DNA of 64,000 nt, taken from positions 1-64,000 of the forward strand of contig JAFYYG010000046.1 in the NCBI GenBank assembly GCA_017557625.1, read 5' to 3'. The stretch comes from Muribaculaceae bacterium. Its GTDB lineage: Bacteria > Bacteroidota > Bacteroidia > Bacteroidales > Muribaculaceae. A model generated the notes under the pieces. The model saw only the letters and a program-made list of their open reading frames with translations, was not told the origin of the DNA and searched no databases. The translations under genes were made by a program, and so were the position numbers. Shown here piece after piece: positions 15,214 through 25,793 of the stretch (within the stretch, counting starts at the first letter, position 1; every line of letters begins with the position of its first letter).

Positions 15214-17091
15214 TTATTCGATTTCTTTATTGTCACGATAGAGAGTTAAGAACTCTTCCATATTTTTCATTTTAAGTTTTTTTGCTACTTTCACTTTTTT
15301 GTTTGTAACAGAAGCGAGATTCTTGTATCTCATACATATCATGATTCCTTGTCTTGGAAATTTCCAACAACAAAGAGCAATAATAAATAAATCATCATCT
15401 TTTAAGATCCCCCCTGCAATCTCTTGCGCTTTGATGAGAATATCATCAAAGATTTCATTTGTTATTGTATAAAAGTTTTTCCAATAAGAACTACTACTCT
15501 TATCAGAACGACCTGGCAATGTCATTGAAGAGTTGAAAGCCTTAGTAAATGTTTCGCTATCACGTTCATAAGAAGAATTGAGCAATTCACGAACTACAGT
15601 TATTTGCTCTTTTATCACTTCTTTCATTTCATTGGAACGTTTCTCTTTCTCTTCCAACTCATGTATTTGTTCATTAAGTCTCTCACGCTCTTGATAACTT
15701 AATGCTATAGACTTGTTTGCGTCTTCAATTTCGCTTTTTAATTCTGACACTTGTGATTCAGAGGAGGTTATCGCGCTAACATACTCTTGTTTTGCTTTAA
15801 TTAGTTCTTCATCATACGACTCAATGGTTTTTTGCATTTTGTTTAGATCCTCGAGTGAAGAGGCAAGATCAGCATTAATTAACTCATTCTCCATCTCTTT
15901 CATTTTTAGTCTTTGGCGATAACGAATAGTAAACAATAGAAGAATAAGTGAAATAATTGCGATTGCTGCTACTGATAGTAGTGAGGTTTTCAGTTTCGAG
16001 CTTAATTTAGCATTCTCAAGCTCAACCTTTTGGGTGTCATATTTCTTTTCTACTTCCCGTAATCGACAATTGAGACTTGAAATCATAATGGAATCATTCA
16101 TTGAATCTGATTTGTCAAAATAATATTCAAAGCCTTTAATGTTTCCTTGAGCTTTCTCCATGTGAGACATTAAATCATAGTAAGAGATGCTGTCAATGTC
16201 GCTTGTTATTTTAGGGGCTTGATTAATAATGATTTTGGCAGAATCAATATTTCCCAATTGCGCATAACACTTAGCTAAGCAGAAATGAACCCTCGGGTGA
16301 TCTATGACGTCATCTAATGAAATCGCTTCCAATGCAGTGTTTTTTGACCTTTCGTAATCATGTTTGATGTTAGAAAGATATAGTGCTTTCTTATATAGAT
16401 TATCAAATAATGAATAGCGTTCTTCTCTTTGGGTTTTAGCTAAATCTATTGCTTTGTTAACATAAAGCAATGCACTGTCACTTTTTTCTTTGTCGCTACA
16501 ATATATCCTTGCGATTTCTGATAGGCAAACTAGAGAGTAATGACTGTCTTCTAGGTTACTGTATATATTATATGCTTCCTTCAATTTGTTTATTGCAATT
16601 GTTGTGGCGCCAATCACTTGATTCTGGTACAACAACCCAAGTCTCATTTTAGCGAATGCTTTATTCTGCAAGTCATTATTGTCAGCAGTGTCGTCAGCTT
16701 TATGATAACATTCGACTGCTTTTTCAAGATTTCCAAGCTCTTCATTAACACATCCTTGATAAATTAATGAGCGAGTGTATTTCTCTTTGTCAGTAGAATG
16801 TTCATAATAATTAACGGCAAAATTTATTGCACTATCTGTTGTTGCAACAATGTAATTCTTGTAATCAGCTTGTGTCTTAAGCAACGAGTAATATGCTTTG
16901 TCTTTGTTTTCCAGGTTATTTGGATTAATTGTTTTAATCTTTTTCAAAGCAGTTTCATATTGCTTTTGGGTTAGTAGAGAGTCTATATTTACAAGCTCAT
17001 TATTTATTCCTGATCTGTCGCAACCAGCAAAAACACCAATTATTAATGATGTGAATACTATAAACGGCAACACGCTTTTCTTAATTCGCAT
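15214..17091 (-). CDS. TPR membrane sensor with C-terminal HTH
   Basis: 625 aa. N-terminal lipoprotein-type signal with Cys in VFAGCDRSG, so the protein starts in the periplasm. Residues about 30-340 are TPR repeats (e.g. YQGCVNEELGNLEKAVECYH). One membrane segment lies at about 368-388 (LLSVAAIAIISLILLLFTI). Then a long coiled coil (about 390-500) and a C-terminal cytoplasmic domain ending with a LuxR/AraC-like helix-turn-helix (LASVTNKKVKVAKKLKM). This layout is a common Bacteroidota one-component membrane regulator. It is divergent from the DUF3244/T9SS/Rhs genes and is the likely regulator of that cluster. Confidence 0.75.
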   Translation of the reverse strand: MRIKKSVLPFIVFTSLIIGVFAGCDRSGINNELVNIDSLLTQKQYETALKKIKTINPNNLENKDKAYYSLLKTQADYKNYIVATTDSAINFAVNYYEHSTDKEKYTRSLIYQGCVNEELGNLEKAVECYHKADDTADNNDLQNKAFAKMRLGLLYQNQVIGATTIAINKLKEAYNIYSNLEDSHYSLVCLSEIARIYCSDKEKSDSALLYVNKAIDLAKTQREERYSLFDNLYKKALYLSNIKHDYERSKNTALEAISLDDVIDHPRVHFCLAKCYAQLGNIDSAKIIINQAPKITSDIDSISYYDLMSHMEKAQGNIKGFEYYFDKSDSMNDSIMISSLNCRLREVEKKYDTQKVELENAKLSSKLKTSLLSVAAIAIISLILLLFTIRYRQRLKMKEMENELINADLASSLEDLNKMQKTIESYDEELIKAKQEYVSAITSSESQVSELKSEIEDANKSIALSYQERERLNEQIHELEEKEKRSNEMKEVIKEQITVVRELLNSSYERDSETFTKAFNSSMTLPGRSDKSSSSYWKNFYTITNEIFDDILIKAQEIAGGILKDDDLFIIALCCWKFPRQGIMICMRYKNLASVTNKKVKVAKKLKMKNMEEFLTLYRDNKEIE

Positions 17092-17125
17092 AGATCTTTT
17101 GTTTTAGTTCTTATTAATTTTTCTG

Positions 17126-17133
17126 CAAAGATA
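17126..17133 (-). promoter_or_regulatory. Promoter -7 box for the TPR sensor gene
   Basis: Minus-strand TATCTTTG followed by CA, 35 bases before the start at 17091. Confidence 0.55.
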
Positions 17134-17396
17134 ACTTATTATTGTCATTATTATTGTGTTTTTTGAATGTATTTTATAATTGTTTTTTTTAGTCAAGGAT
17201 TAGTCAGTTGTTGTCTTATCTTAGATCTTTAGTGTTAACAAATATTAAAATGGGGGGGGTAAAATTAACAATTCTAGAGATGGTTTTATGATGGTTTAAA
17301 AATATTTTCGTAACACATTGATGTTGATGTGATTATAATTCTTTTGGTTTAGGCTGGAAATTAGAAAAACATGGTAGATTTAACACTTTATTGGCT

Positions 17397-17404
17397 TAAT
17401 TTTG
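17397..17404 (+). promoter_or_regulatory. Promoter -7 box for the secreted-protein/Rhs cluster
   Basis: TAATTTTG followed by CA, 36 bases before the ATG at 17440. The intervening region 17134-17396 is AT-rich with a run of eight G (17252 area) and no other gene; it is the divergent control region of the cluster. Confidence 0.55.
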
Positions 17405-17439
17405 CAGTCGAGTTATTAACATTTTAAATACTTAAAACT

Positions 17440-17799
17440 ATGGTAAAAAGGGGTTTCTTATTTTTTGTTTTTTCTTTCATCTTTTTATTTTCGTTTGCAA
17501 GGACAGATAACCAACAAGTGGAAATGACAAGACATGGAGGAAATAATCACAATGTTGTCGTTCCTGAAGTGACTTATGATCCAAACGAGAACACAATCTC
17601 GGTTGAATTTGAAGCTGAAGGTTCATTCACACTAATTGTAAGAGATGTTGATGGACAGGTTCTGCATTCTGTACCAATCGTGACAAACGGAAATTCATAT
17701 TCTTATGATGTGAATTTGCTTCCTGAAAACTACTATGTTATAACCATTACATCAGTTGATGATGGTTACATTGGTGTTTTAGAGACTGAGGCAGAATAA
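17440..17799 (+). CDS. DUF3244-like small secreted protein
   Basis: 119 aa with a clear signal peptide (FLFFVFSFIFLFSFA). The mature part is one beta sandwich-like domain: NTISVEFEAEGSFTLIVRD, then NLLPENYYVITITSVDDGY, the layout of DUF3244 and of truncated T9SS type A domains. Proteins like this often precede large secreted proteins in Prevotella and Bacteroides. It is the first gene behind the 17397 promoter. Confidence 0.65.
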   Translation: MVKRGFLFFVFSFIFLFSFARTDNQQVEMTRHGGNNHNVVVPEVTYDPNENTISVEFEAEGSFTLIVRDVDGQVLHSVPIVTNGNSYSYDVNLLPENYYVITITSVDDGYIGVLETEAE

Positions 17800-17844
17800 G
17801 AGCTCCGTCTTTTAACTACTTTACTTTAACTAATTTCTTCTAAA

Positions 17845-17880
17845 GGGTTGCCCTCTTATATAATTATAGGTGGGCAACTC
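17845..17880 (+). terminator. Intergenic hairpin, GGGTTGCCC type
   Basis: Stem GGGTTGCCC / GGGCAACTC with an 18-base AT loop, between the DUF3244 gene and the next. No T run follows, so it may be an attenuator or mRNA-end hairpin rather than a terminator. Confidence 0.45.
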
Positions 17881-17903
17881 CCAAGAAGATAAAAACAAAA
17901 ATT

Positions 17904-19007
17904 ATGGCAAAAAGAATACCAATATCATTAATATGTGCTATTTGTTCTGTATTGTTGTGGGGGCAGGTAACATTAACTAAGGCAATAATGTTGCCGATGA
18001 ATGGTGACAGGGTTGACAGGCAGCGGGTTGAGGCTGTTGAGGTTGGTACTCGAGGGTGTGAAGCTGTTTGGGACATGAGCCATGCTATTGTGGTTGAGGA
18101 TGGGTGCACGATGCGGTTCTTCAACTCTGGCGACAGCGTCGTTGCTCGTGTCGAAGGAAAGCAACAGTTTGTATATGAGATTAAAGGCGATAGCGTACTG
18201 CTCCGCAGCCAGGAAACGGCACTATCAAATCTTGCCGATTCATTGCCTGCCTTGAAGATGATATTTCCTATAGCCTATGGTGACAGCATATATTCTCCTG
18301 TTTATTACCGAGGAAAATACAGTGGCAATAATGCCATATCTACAGCAGGTTTTTTTTCTATGGTCGTTGATGGCGAGGGAACTCTGATTCTCCAAAATGA
18401 TACAGTAGGGAATGTGTTCCGCATCCATGAGCGATTTGACGAGAAGGTGAATATGAGTCCTTGGGCAAAAGAAAGGATTATAAGTGCAGATGATGAGAAT
18501 TTGCTGCGACATGTTCGTGACACATATAGTTGGTATAGCAGCGATTTCCGCTATCCGTTGGCACAAATCACAAAAGATAGCTTTTATAACGGAGCAAGCG
18601 TGACAAGAGAAGATGAGACAGCATTTCTGTGTCCTCCCGAGACGCAGCTCTATGCTCTCGGTGACGTGCGTCAACAAAGACAGATGCATGCGCCACAACA
18701 CCCGAACAATATTGGTAGTTATGGCTATAATAATTACAGTAATGGTAACATGAATGACCAGATGCTTGTTGACAAAGCAAATGCCGTTGCGATAAACGCT
18801 GGTGACGGAAATGTTGATGTTACAACACCAGCAAACGGCGGCATTAATGCTGAGGTGATTCTCAGTGATCTTCATGGCAGAGTCTATGGTTCGTCAAGAG
18901 GTAAGATGGTGCATTCATTTGACACCTCACTCTTGCCACAAGGAATATATCTGTTATATATCAATGATGGAGAGAATGTTAGAACTGAAAGAATTGACAA
19001 AAAATAA
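17904..19007 (+). CDS. Secreted protein with T9SS type A sorting domain
   Basis: 367 aa with a signal peptide (IPISLICAICSVLLWGQV). The body (about 30-290) is unfamiliar and beta-rich. The last 60 residues are a type IX secretion C-terminal sorting domain: INAEVILSDLHGRVYGSS, then FDTSLLPQGIYLLYI and a final lysine pair. It would be exported by T9SS to the surface. It lies directly upstream of the Rhs genes (12-base gap) and may be a surface partner of them. Confidence 0.75.
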   Translation: MAKRIPISLICAICSVLLWGQVTLTKAIMLPMNGDRVDRQRVEAVEVGTRGCEAVWDMSHAIVVEDGCTMRFFNSGDSVVARVEGKQQFVYEIKGDSVLLRSQETALSNLADSLPALKMIFPIAYGDSIYSPVYYRGKYSGNNAISTAGFFSMVVDGEGTLILQNDTVGNVFRIHERFDEKVNMSPWAKERIISADDENLLRHVRDTYSWYSSDFRYPLAQITKDSFYNGASVTREDETAFLCPPETQLYALGDVRQQRQMHAPQHPNNIGSYGYNNYSNGNMNDQMLVDKANAVAINAGDGNVDVTTPANGGINAEVILSDLHGRVYGSSRGKMVHSFDTSLLPQGIYLLYINDGENVRTERIDKK

Positions 19008-19018
19008 AAACTATTGCA

Positions 19019-22018
19019 ATGAAAGTAAAAATCATAATCACTTTTTTATTTCTATTTTGCTGCTTATATTCTATTGCACAAATGCCAGATTCAACAAGAA
19101 TTGTTTGCAGCCCTAATGTTGCTGCTTTACAACAATACGGGGACATCCCTGTTTCATTATTTACAGGGACTCCAGAAATAGGAATATCTCTATATGAGTT
19201 TGATGTTAATGGACATAAATTTCCTATAAGTGTGAGTTATCATACTGCAGGAATTAGGCCAGAACAGCGACCTGGTTGGCTTGGTGTCGGTTGGAACCTT
19301 GAAGCCGGAGGTCAGATTAGTCGGGTTGTTAATGGACTTATTGATGAAGGCAAACTTAGATTTACCACTAATTCAGTTTTAACAGATTCAGCATATATGT
19401 ATCATTATACTGACCTCTCAAATGACAATTGGTTCACAACCAACTATATGCTTAACATATTCCAGACCAAAGCGGATGATGGCATATTAAAGAACTGCTA
19501 TGATTTAGAGCCAGATGAATTCAGATTCAATTTTTTAGGATACAATGGTTCATTCTATTTAAATCATGAAGGACAATGGAAAGTGAAATGTTCAACACAT
19601 TTTAAAGTAGATTCAGTAACCCTTGATTATGTTCCATTAAGACTGGGTCAAACAGCCTACGCTAATTCTCATTCAAAAATGATAAGTGGCTTCAGAATGA
19701 CCGCGGATGACGGAACAAGATATTATTTTGGATACTCATCTGATGCTGTAGAATTGACAGGACAATTCTACGACCAGAATCGCACTCATTGGAATGCTAC
19801 TTCTTGGCAATTAACTCGAATAGAATATACAAACCAAGAAATTATTAGTTTAGAATACTTAAGAGGAGAATTGACCAACCAAATGTGGTGTAACATCTCA
19901 AACTATACTGTTGTTCAGAATCGTCCATCATTTTCTTGCGGACATTCAATAGAGGCAGATTCATCGTATTGTATGGGAGGGTGTTTAACTTCACCAGTGT
20001 TCTTACAGCGTATAGATTTTCCGTCTGGTTACGTTAAATTTTATTCGGCTGATTCAGAGCAGCTTACATATCCTTCGGCAAAATATTACACAACACAAAT
20101 GAGAGGAAATATTGCATTAAACTCATTCTATTATTATCTAATTAATGGTGTTAAAGACGGTGATAATTATATAGATATAAACAATGGAGGTTTTGTTTTT
20201 TCTAGATTAAAGAAAAGTCGTATTTTAAACTCTATAAAGATATACAACACGAATGACACTTTAATAAATAATATAACATTTGATTTTTATAATAAAGGAG
20301 ATAATAATCATCGCGTATTTCTAAAAAATATTAATAACCCTCAAAAATGGATTGGAACATACGAATTCTTTTATAAGAATATGCTTAATATGCCTGAATA
20401 TCTTTCAGGACAGATTGACCATTGGGGGTACTATAATGCAAGGTCTGTAAATTATATGTATTCTACAGCTGATGAGTATTTCAATTCAAGAGAACCTAAT
20501 CCAGCGACAAGTGATTATGGGATAATACAAAAAATAAAATATCCCACAGGAGGTTATTCCAGATTCGAGTTTGAGCCAAACACTTGCAGTTATGTGTTAA
20601 GTAATGATAGGACAATGGTTAATACATTGGATAGTATTCGCTTTTCAGGAGGGAATAGAATAAGGCGTATCTACAACAGTACTACAGGAAATCTTGAAGA
20701 CGAGGTTCTTAGCAGAGAATACCTTTATGTTAAAGACTATGCATCAAATCATGGAAACACACTGTTGTCAAGCGGAGTTCTTGGTGGCATTCCTCAATAT
20801 CATTATGAAAATTTTGAGTTTCGTTCTTATATGAATCTTAATATAAGAGGATATTTTACTATAACATGCTCAGGTAATTCACTTCTTAGTGGAGGGAATA
20901 ATTCTCAGGGTAGTCAAATTGGATATAGTGAAGTTGTGGAAAAAATGTATGATGGTAGTTTTAATGTATATAAATACAGTAATTTTGATAATGGCTATTT
21001 AGATGAACAACCCTGCGCAACCTTTTTGGGCACTAGAACTGAATATGCAAAATACTCATCACGAGAGCAAGACCGTGGATTGCTTTTGTCAAAAGAGTGG
21101 TATGATAATGAATTCAGAATTGTTCGAAAAGATAGCAGTAGTTATTATACCAGATATTTCTCTGACAACTACATTAGAGCCATACATTGGAACGTAAAAA
21201 AGTTCTGTGACGTTAATTGTCCTGTAATAGAGGCTTCTAGCTATAAAGTTTTCCTTGATAAGCCATTACTTGTGTCATCAGTTGTAACAAATTATAGTGA
21301 TAATTCCATAACATCAACAACAAAGCATTATACATATAACCAATATGACCAGATATCTCAAGAGAGATTGCAAACAGATATTAATAATGACATGTTTACA
21401 AATTATACATATTTATGGCAAAATGACACTTCCGGCAACTGCAGCAATTACAATCTTATATCACCCATAAAAATGATACAAAAACGTCAATATAGCCCTA
21501 ATACAAGTTTTGTACTCAGTGATAAGAAAGAATACAAATACGAATTCTTCAACAATGGTCGGCTTTGTCTGCCTGTACAAGAGATCAGGTATTACAATAC
21601 GAACAATCCTGTGGACACATGTTTTGCGACTTACAATAATTATGGAAGATTGACAAGCCTAAAAGATGGTAATAATGAAAAAGTATTTTTATGGGGGTAC
21701 TCAGGGCAATATCTGGTAGCTGAAATAGAAAATAGTTCAATAAATGAGATATTGGCGAAGATTCCAAACTTGGATCAGATATCTATGTGTCCTGTTTTTG
21801 ATTCCAACACAATTAATAATTTACGTCAGCAACTTCCGAATGCTCAAATCACGACATATTTATATAAGCCACTTATTGGAATGATTGCGAAAATTAATCC
21901 AAGTGGAATTACAGAGTTCTATAAATATAGTAACGTACATAATGGGTGGCTTAACTCGATATTTGATACAGAAGGCAATCCTATAAAAGTTTTTAATTAT
22001 AGGGGGTTAAATTACTAA
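19019..22018 (+). CDS. Secreted Rhs-associated protein, N-terminal half type
   Basis: 999 aa with a signal peptide (IIITFLFLFCCLYSIAQ). It opens with the Bacteroidota Rhs leader pattern: YGDIPVSLFTGTPEIGI, then FPISVSYHTAGIRP and GWLGVGWNLEAGGQISR, as in SpvB/TcaB-like N-termini. YD-type repeats are sparse but visible (HYTYNQYDQISQERL; TYNNYGRLTSLKDG). There is no Rhs core and no toxin tip, so it looks like the shell-forming first part split from the following gene. The two are 21 bases apart and likely work together, this one closing the cocoon of the next. Confidence 0.75.
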   Translation: MKVKIIITFLFLFCCLYSIAQMPDSTRIVCSPNVAALQQYGDIPVSLFTGTPEIGISLYEFDVNGHKFPISVSYHTAGIRPEQRPGWLGVGWNLEAGGQISRVVNGLIDEGKLRFTTNSVLTDSAYMYHYTDLSNDNWFTTNYMLNIFQTKADDGILKNCYDLEPDEFRFNFLGYNGSFYLNHEGQWKVKCSTHFKVDSVTLDYVPLRLGQTAYANSHSKMISGFRMTADDGTRYYFGYSSDAVELTGQFYDQNRTHWNATSWQLTRIEYTNQEIISLEYLRGELTNQMWCNISNYTVVQNRPSFSCGHSIEADSSYCMGGCLTSPVFLQRIDFPSGYVKFYSADSEQLTYPSAKYYTTQMRGNIALNSFYYYLINGVKDGDNYIDINNGGFVFSRLKKSRILNSIKIYNTNDTLINNITFDFYNKGDNNHRVFLKNINNPQKWIGTYEFFYKNMLNMPEYLSGQIDHWGYYNARSVNYMYSTADEYFNSREPNPATSDYGIIQKIKYPTGGYSRFEFEPNTCSYVLSNDRTMVNTLDSIRFSGGNRIRRIYNSTTGNLEDEVLSREYLYVKDYASNHGNTLLSSGVLGGIPQYHYENFEFRSYMNLNIRGYFTITCSGNSLLSGGNNSQGSQIGYSEVVEKMYDGSFNVYKYSNFDNGYLDEQPCATFLGTRTEYAKYSSREQDRGLLLSKEWYDNEFRIVRKDSSSYYTRYFSDNYIRAIHWNVKKFCDVNCPVIEASSYKVFLDKPLLVSSVVTNYSDNSITSTTKHYTYNQYDQISQERLQTDINNDMFTNYTYLWQNDTSGNCSNYNLISPIKMIQKRQYSPNTSFVLSDKKEYKYEFFNNGRLCLPVQEIRYYNTNNPVDTCFATYNNYGRLTSLKDGNNEKVFLWGYSGQYLVAEIENSSINEILAKIPNLDQISMCPVFDSNTINNLRQQLPNAQITTYLYKPLIGMIAKINPSGITEFYKYSNVHNGWLNSIFDTEGNPIKVFNYRGLNY

Positions 22019-22039
22019 CTTATAGATTATTATATTTAT

Positions 22040-25000
22040 ATGAAAACATCTTTTAACTATAATATAATCGGTCTTATAATGCTGGCTTTTGTTTTTGTGG
22101 TTTATTTACCAATGGCAAGAGCTCAAAGTCCTAACATTGGAGTGGATTTTGAACAAGACCCATATCTTTCTTTAATTGACTCCTTGTGTGTTCAAAGCAT
22201 CAGCTCAGGCTCAATTAATGACCAGTATGTTTTTATCAGCAGTGCTATACCAATTAGAAAATACTCCACGGGTATAAACATTATTTGCAACCCAAACAAC
22301 TCATTAATCCAAACAACATACTATAACGGTCTTGGTCTAGAACAAGAAATTGCTGTTCGTGATGGTGCATCTAATAAGAGTATAGTCACATATAAGACTT
22401 ATGATCCACAAGGAAACATTAGTAGTATTTGGACTCCCATTCCTTGCTCTACTATAAACACATCTGTATCATTAGCAGATATTGAGGATGCCTATGCAAC
22501 GTTTTTTGATAACGAAAGTAACTATCAGGAACTATACACTTACGACAATGTTGCTTTGGGAAGGGTCTCTAAAGTAAAAAAAACAGGCAAAGATTGGCAG
22601 AACAATGAAGGGGTGAAAATTGAATATTTAAGCAACAAACGTAGTAATTCTAGATATTTTTTCAATACCCAGTTATTATGTGATGGAAGCTTGTCAGATC
22701 CTGTCCTAATTAGCCCTAATCAACTTATTCTCAAACAGACAGAAGACGAAGATGGCAAAAAGCTGTTTGAATATTATGATAAAAGTGGGAGATTAGTCTT
22801 GTCAAGGACAATTAAAGATAGTATTGCATATCATAATAATGTGGCGGATACTTATTATATTTATGATAGTCGTGATAACTTAAGATATGTTCTGCCACCT
22901 GAAGCTTCATATCGTTTTTTTAAGAGCGGTGAAGAATGGGATGACTTATGTTATAAATTTGAATATGATATACGCGGCAATTTGTGTACAAAGATACTTC
23001 CTGGATGTGCCCCAATATATTATGTCTATGACAGGAACAATCTCTTGGTTTATTCCCAGGACGGCAACCTGCGTAATCAAGGGAAGTGGATGTACAACAC
23101 CTATGACAAGTTCGGACGTCTTGCTTATACTGCAGTCGTGAGCGACAGTCGCACGAGGGAACAACTACAAGAATCTTTGATGCACATATCGCCCAGGGTT
23201 ACATTTGTTGGACCTGGTGGAACCGTTTTTGGTTATACAGCTTCTCCAGAAAATATCACCACTAAAACAATTTTGTCGGTGAATTATCATGACAATTATG
23301 ATTATATCCCTATCTTTGTGGGTGACTCTTTGGCGTACAGGGACATGACGGGATATGACAGCAGATACATAGGGCTGATTGCCGATCAGTCGGCAAAGGG
23401 CTATCTCACTGGAACGGTAACGCGCGTGTTGGGCGATACGACTGTGCTTGTGAGGAGCCTGTACTATGACAGCCATGGCAATGTGATTCAGAGCCACGAG
23501 AGCAATGCTGTGGGTGGCTATGACCACGACTATATGCACCTCACGTTCACCGGCAAGCCACTCACAGTCCGTCATGAGCATTCTACCGACACGACCCATC
23601 ATGTGGACATTAACACGATGACCTACGACGCGATGGAGAGGCTGCTCTCCACCACCGTCACTCACGACGGCGTGCAAGTGGATGTGATTACAAACACCTA
23701 CGACGACCTGGGGCGGCTCGCCTCACAGTCGTGCCTGAACAATCATCAGACCACCAACTACAGCTATAACATCCGAAACTGGATTACCCATATTGATGCC
23801 GGCGAGCAAATAATGAGGCAGTCGCTGCACTATGCCGACGCTGTTGACGGCTCCACACCGTGCTACAACGGCAACATCAGCGCCATGGACTGGAATACCG
23901 AGATCAACAACTTCAACATGAGGTTGAACCGCTATTGCTACAGCTATGACGGAATGAACCGCCTCACGGGAGCATCATATATGATGTATTACCCGATGGC
24001 TGGAATGGGCTTCAACAATCAGGAGAATTACTCTACCAGTTACAGCTATGACTTGAACAGCAACATCATATCTCTTCAGCGCTATGGAAGAAGCGAGCAG
24101 TATGGCGTGGGCAACAACAAATACTATGACTATGGTTTGATAAATAACCTCACGATAACCCGTGACGGAAATCAGCTGAAGAAGGTCACTGACCAGTGCG
24201 AGGAGCTGACCTACGCTGGAGCGATGGACTTCAAGGACGGAGCCAACGAGCAGGTGGAGTACACATGGGATGCAAACGGAAACATGACGAGCGACCTAAA
24301 CAAGGGCATCGGCGAAATCAAGTACAACGTGCTAAATCTCCCCGAGAAGATCACTCACAGCGACGGGCACATCACCTATATTACCTATGCTGCCGATGGT
24401 CGCAAGCTCAATGTCACGTACAAAATTGACTTGCTACATGCCATAGTCGGACCAGGAGAGCCGTTGGGTCCATTGGGGTTGAACGGATTGAATGGAAGTG
24501 AGTGTGGTTTAAATGGCGGAGGCATCGGAGAGGCTGTGCATCCAGGCATAGAACCGATGCCCATTGACATAGAACGGGTGATAATGACCCGTAACTACTG
24601 CGGCAACTACACCTACCGTAACGGTGCCGTTGAGCGCATAATGATGGGCAACGGCTTCATTCAAGACAGCGTCTATTACGCCCAAATCAAGGACTATCAG
24701 GGAAATGTGAGGGCTGTTCTTGACCAGAACCACAACCTTGTGGAGCGCAACGAGTACTACCCATACGGCGGTCTCATAAACGCCAGCGACTACCAGTTCC
24801 AGCCTTACAAGTACAGCTCAAAAGAACTTGATCGCGAGAACGGGCTCGACCTCTACGACAGCCAAGCCCGCTGGTACGACCCGATGCTTCCAATTTTTAC
24901 TAGTGTTGATCCACTTTCAGATAAAAATCCGTGGATGAGTCCATTTGTTTATTGTGGTGGAAATCCAATTAATAGAATTGACCCAACAGGTAATGATTCT

Positions 25001-25585
25001 TATCTTATAATATGGGCAACAGAACCTAACCATTATGGTCATGCAGCATTTGGAGTTGATAATTATGTTTGGGATAATGAACAAAACAAATATGTTTCTG
25101 ATGGAACAATAAAAGTATATGGCCTTTTTCCAAAAGATAGTTATAAGTCACTCCAAGCTGTTATTGATAAATGTGTTGAAGCGAAATTCGAAATAGAAAA
25201 TAAAACGACGTTAGATGATATAATTAAGAATAATTTTAAAAGTGGAGAGAATTATGCCCCCAGTGGTATTATCAAGTTCTCAACAGATTATTCAACAGAT
25301 TTAATGATTACAAATACCATACAAAATGAAATTGATTCAAACAAAGGATATAAGGGAAAATCACGCAATTGTTCTACGTTTGCAAGAGAAGGCGTTAGAG
25401 TAGCAACAGGTAAGGATGTGAAGGGAGAAGAAAGTATTATGTTTAATAGATTTGTTACTCCCAATAAGCTATACAAAGATTCTAAAAGTTGTGAGAACTC
25501 AACAGTAATAAAAGACCCTGGGTCAAAGATAGATTATCAATTTAAAAAATTTATAAAAAATAGTATAAAAAGTGTTTTTAAATAA
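22040..25585 (+). CDS. Rhs polymorphic toxin, papain-like (permuted) tip
   Basis: 1181 aa with a signal peptide (LIMLAFVFVVYLPMARA). A DUF6443-like N-terminus is followed by YD repeats and an Rhs core (ENGLDLYDSQARWYDP, then VYCGGNPINRIDPTGND at about 955-985). The tip after that (about 985-1181) holds HYGHAAFG (H998, H1001) and later NCSTF (C1111). His before Cys matches permuted NlpC/P60 or LRAT-like papain folds, so a cysteine peptidase, amidase or acyltransferase is likely. Base composition shifts twice: AT-rich to about 23.0 kb, GC-richer to 24.88 kb, AT-rich after. The second shift is the core/tip junction, a mark of tip exchange. Confidence 0.8.
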   Translation: MKTSFNYNIIGLIMLAFVFVVYLPMARAQSPNIGVDFEQDPYLSLIDSLCVQSISSGSINDQYVFISSAIPIRKYSTGINIICNPNNSLIQTTYYNGLGLEQEIAVRDGASNKSIVTYKTYDPQGNISSIWTPIPCSTINTSVSLADIEDAYATFFDNESNYQELYTYDNVALGRVSKVKKTGKDWQNNEGVKIEYLSNKRSNSRYFFNTQLLCDGSLSDPVLISPNQLILKQTEDEDGKKLFEYYDKSGRLVLSRTIKDSIAYHNNVADTYYIYDSRDNLRYVLPPEASYRFFKSGEEWDDLCYKFEYDIRGNLCTKILPGCAPIYYVYDRNNLLVYSQDGNLRNQGKWMYNTYDKFGRLAYTAVVSDSRTREQLQESLMHISPRVTFVGPGGTVFGYTASPENITTKTILSVNYHDNYDYIPIFVGDSLAYRDMTGYDSRYIGLIADQSAKGYLTGTVTRVLGDTTVLVRSLYYDSHGNVIQSHESNAVGGYDHDYMHLTFTGKPLTVRHEHSTDTTHHVDINTMTYDAMERLLSTTVTHDGVQVDVITNTYDDLGRLASQSCLNNHQTTNYSYNIRNWITHIDAGEQIMRQSLHYADAVDGSTPCYNGNISAMDWNTEINNFNMRLNRYCYSYDGMNRLTGASYMMYYPMAGMGFNNQENYSTSYSYDLNSNIISLQRYGRSEQYGVGNNKYYDYGLINNLTITRDGNQLKKVTDQCEELTYAGAMDFKDGANEQVEYTWDANGNMTSDLNKGIGEIKYNVLNLPEKITHSDGHITYITYAADGRKLNVTYKIDLLHAIVGPGEPLGPLGLNGLNGSECGLNGGGIGEAVHPGIEPMPIDIERVIMTRNYCGNYTYRNGAVERIMMGNGFIQDSVYYAQIKDYQGNVRAVLDQNHNLVERNEYYPYGGLINASDYQFQPYKYSSKELDRENGLDLYDSQARWYDPMLPIFTSVDPLSDKNPWMSPFVYCGGNPINRIDPTGNDSYLIIWATEPNHYGHAAFGVDNYVWDNEQNKYVSDGTIKVYGLFPKDSYKSLQAVIDKCVEAKFEIENKTTLDDIIKNNFKSGENYAPSGIIKFSTDYSTDLMITNTIQNEIDSNKGYKGKSRNCSTFAREGVRVATGKDVKGEESIMFNRFVTPNKLYKDSKSCENSTVIKDPGSKIDYQFKKFIKNSIKSVFK

Positions 25586-25793
25586 TGATATTAAATTAAT
25601 TGACAAAAAATGATGAAATTATAGTTATGGACCACGTGTTGTCACCCCTCTATAGAAATATGATGAAGATTTAATCAATTGTCATACACTCAATTCGCTT
25701 TGAGATAGCTCTATTATAGAATATTTATATGTTGTAAGATTCGTTGAAATTACATAATATCAATTATTTTACTATTTAACAAATAACTTTTTT

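Noticed and set aside
18240..18875. 211-codon minus-strand frame within the T9SS-domain gene
   Set aside because: Product is Ile/Cys/His-rich without domain features; the plus-strand protein has signal peptide and sorting domain.
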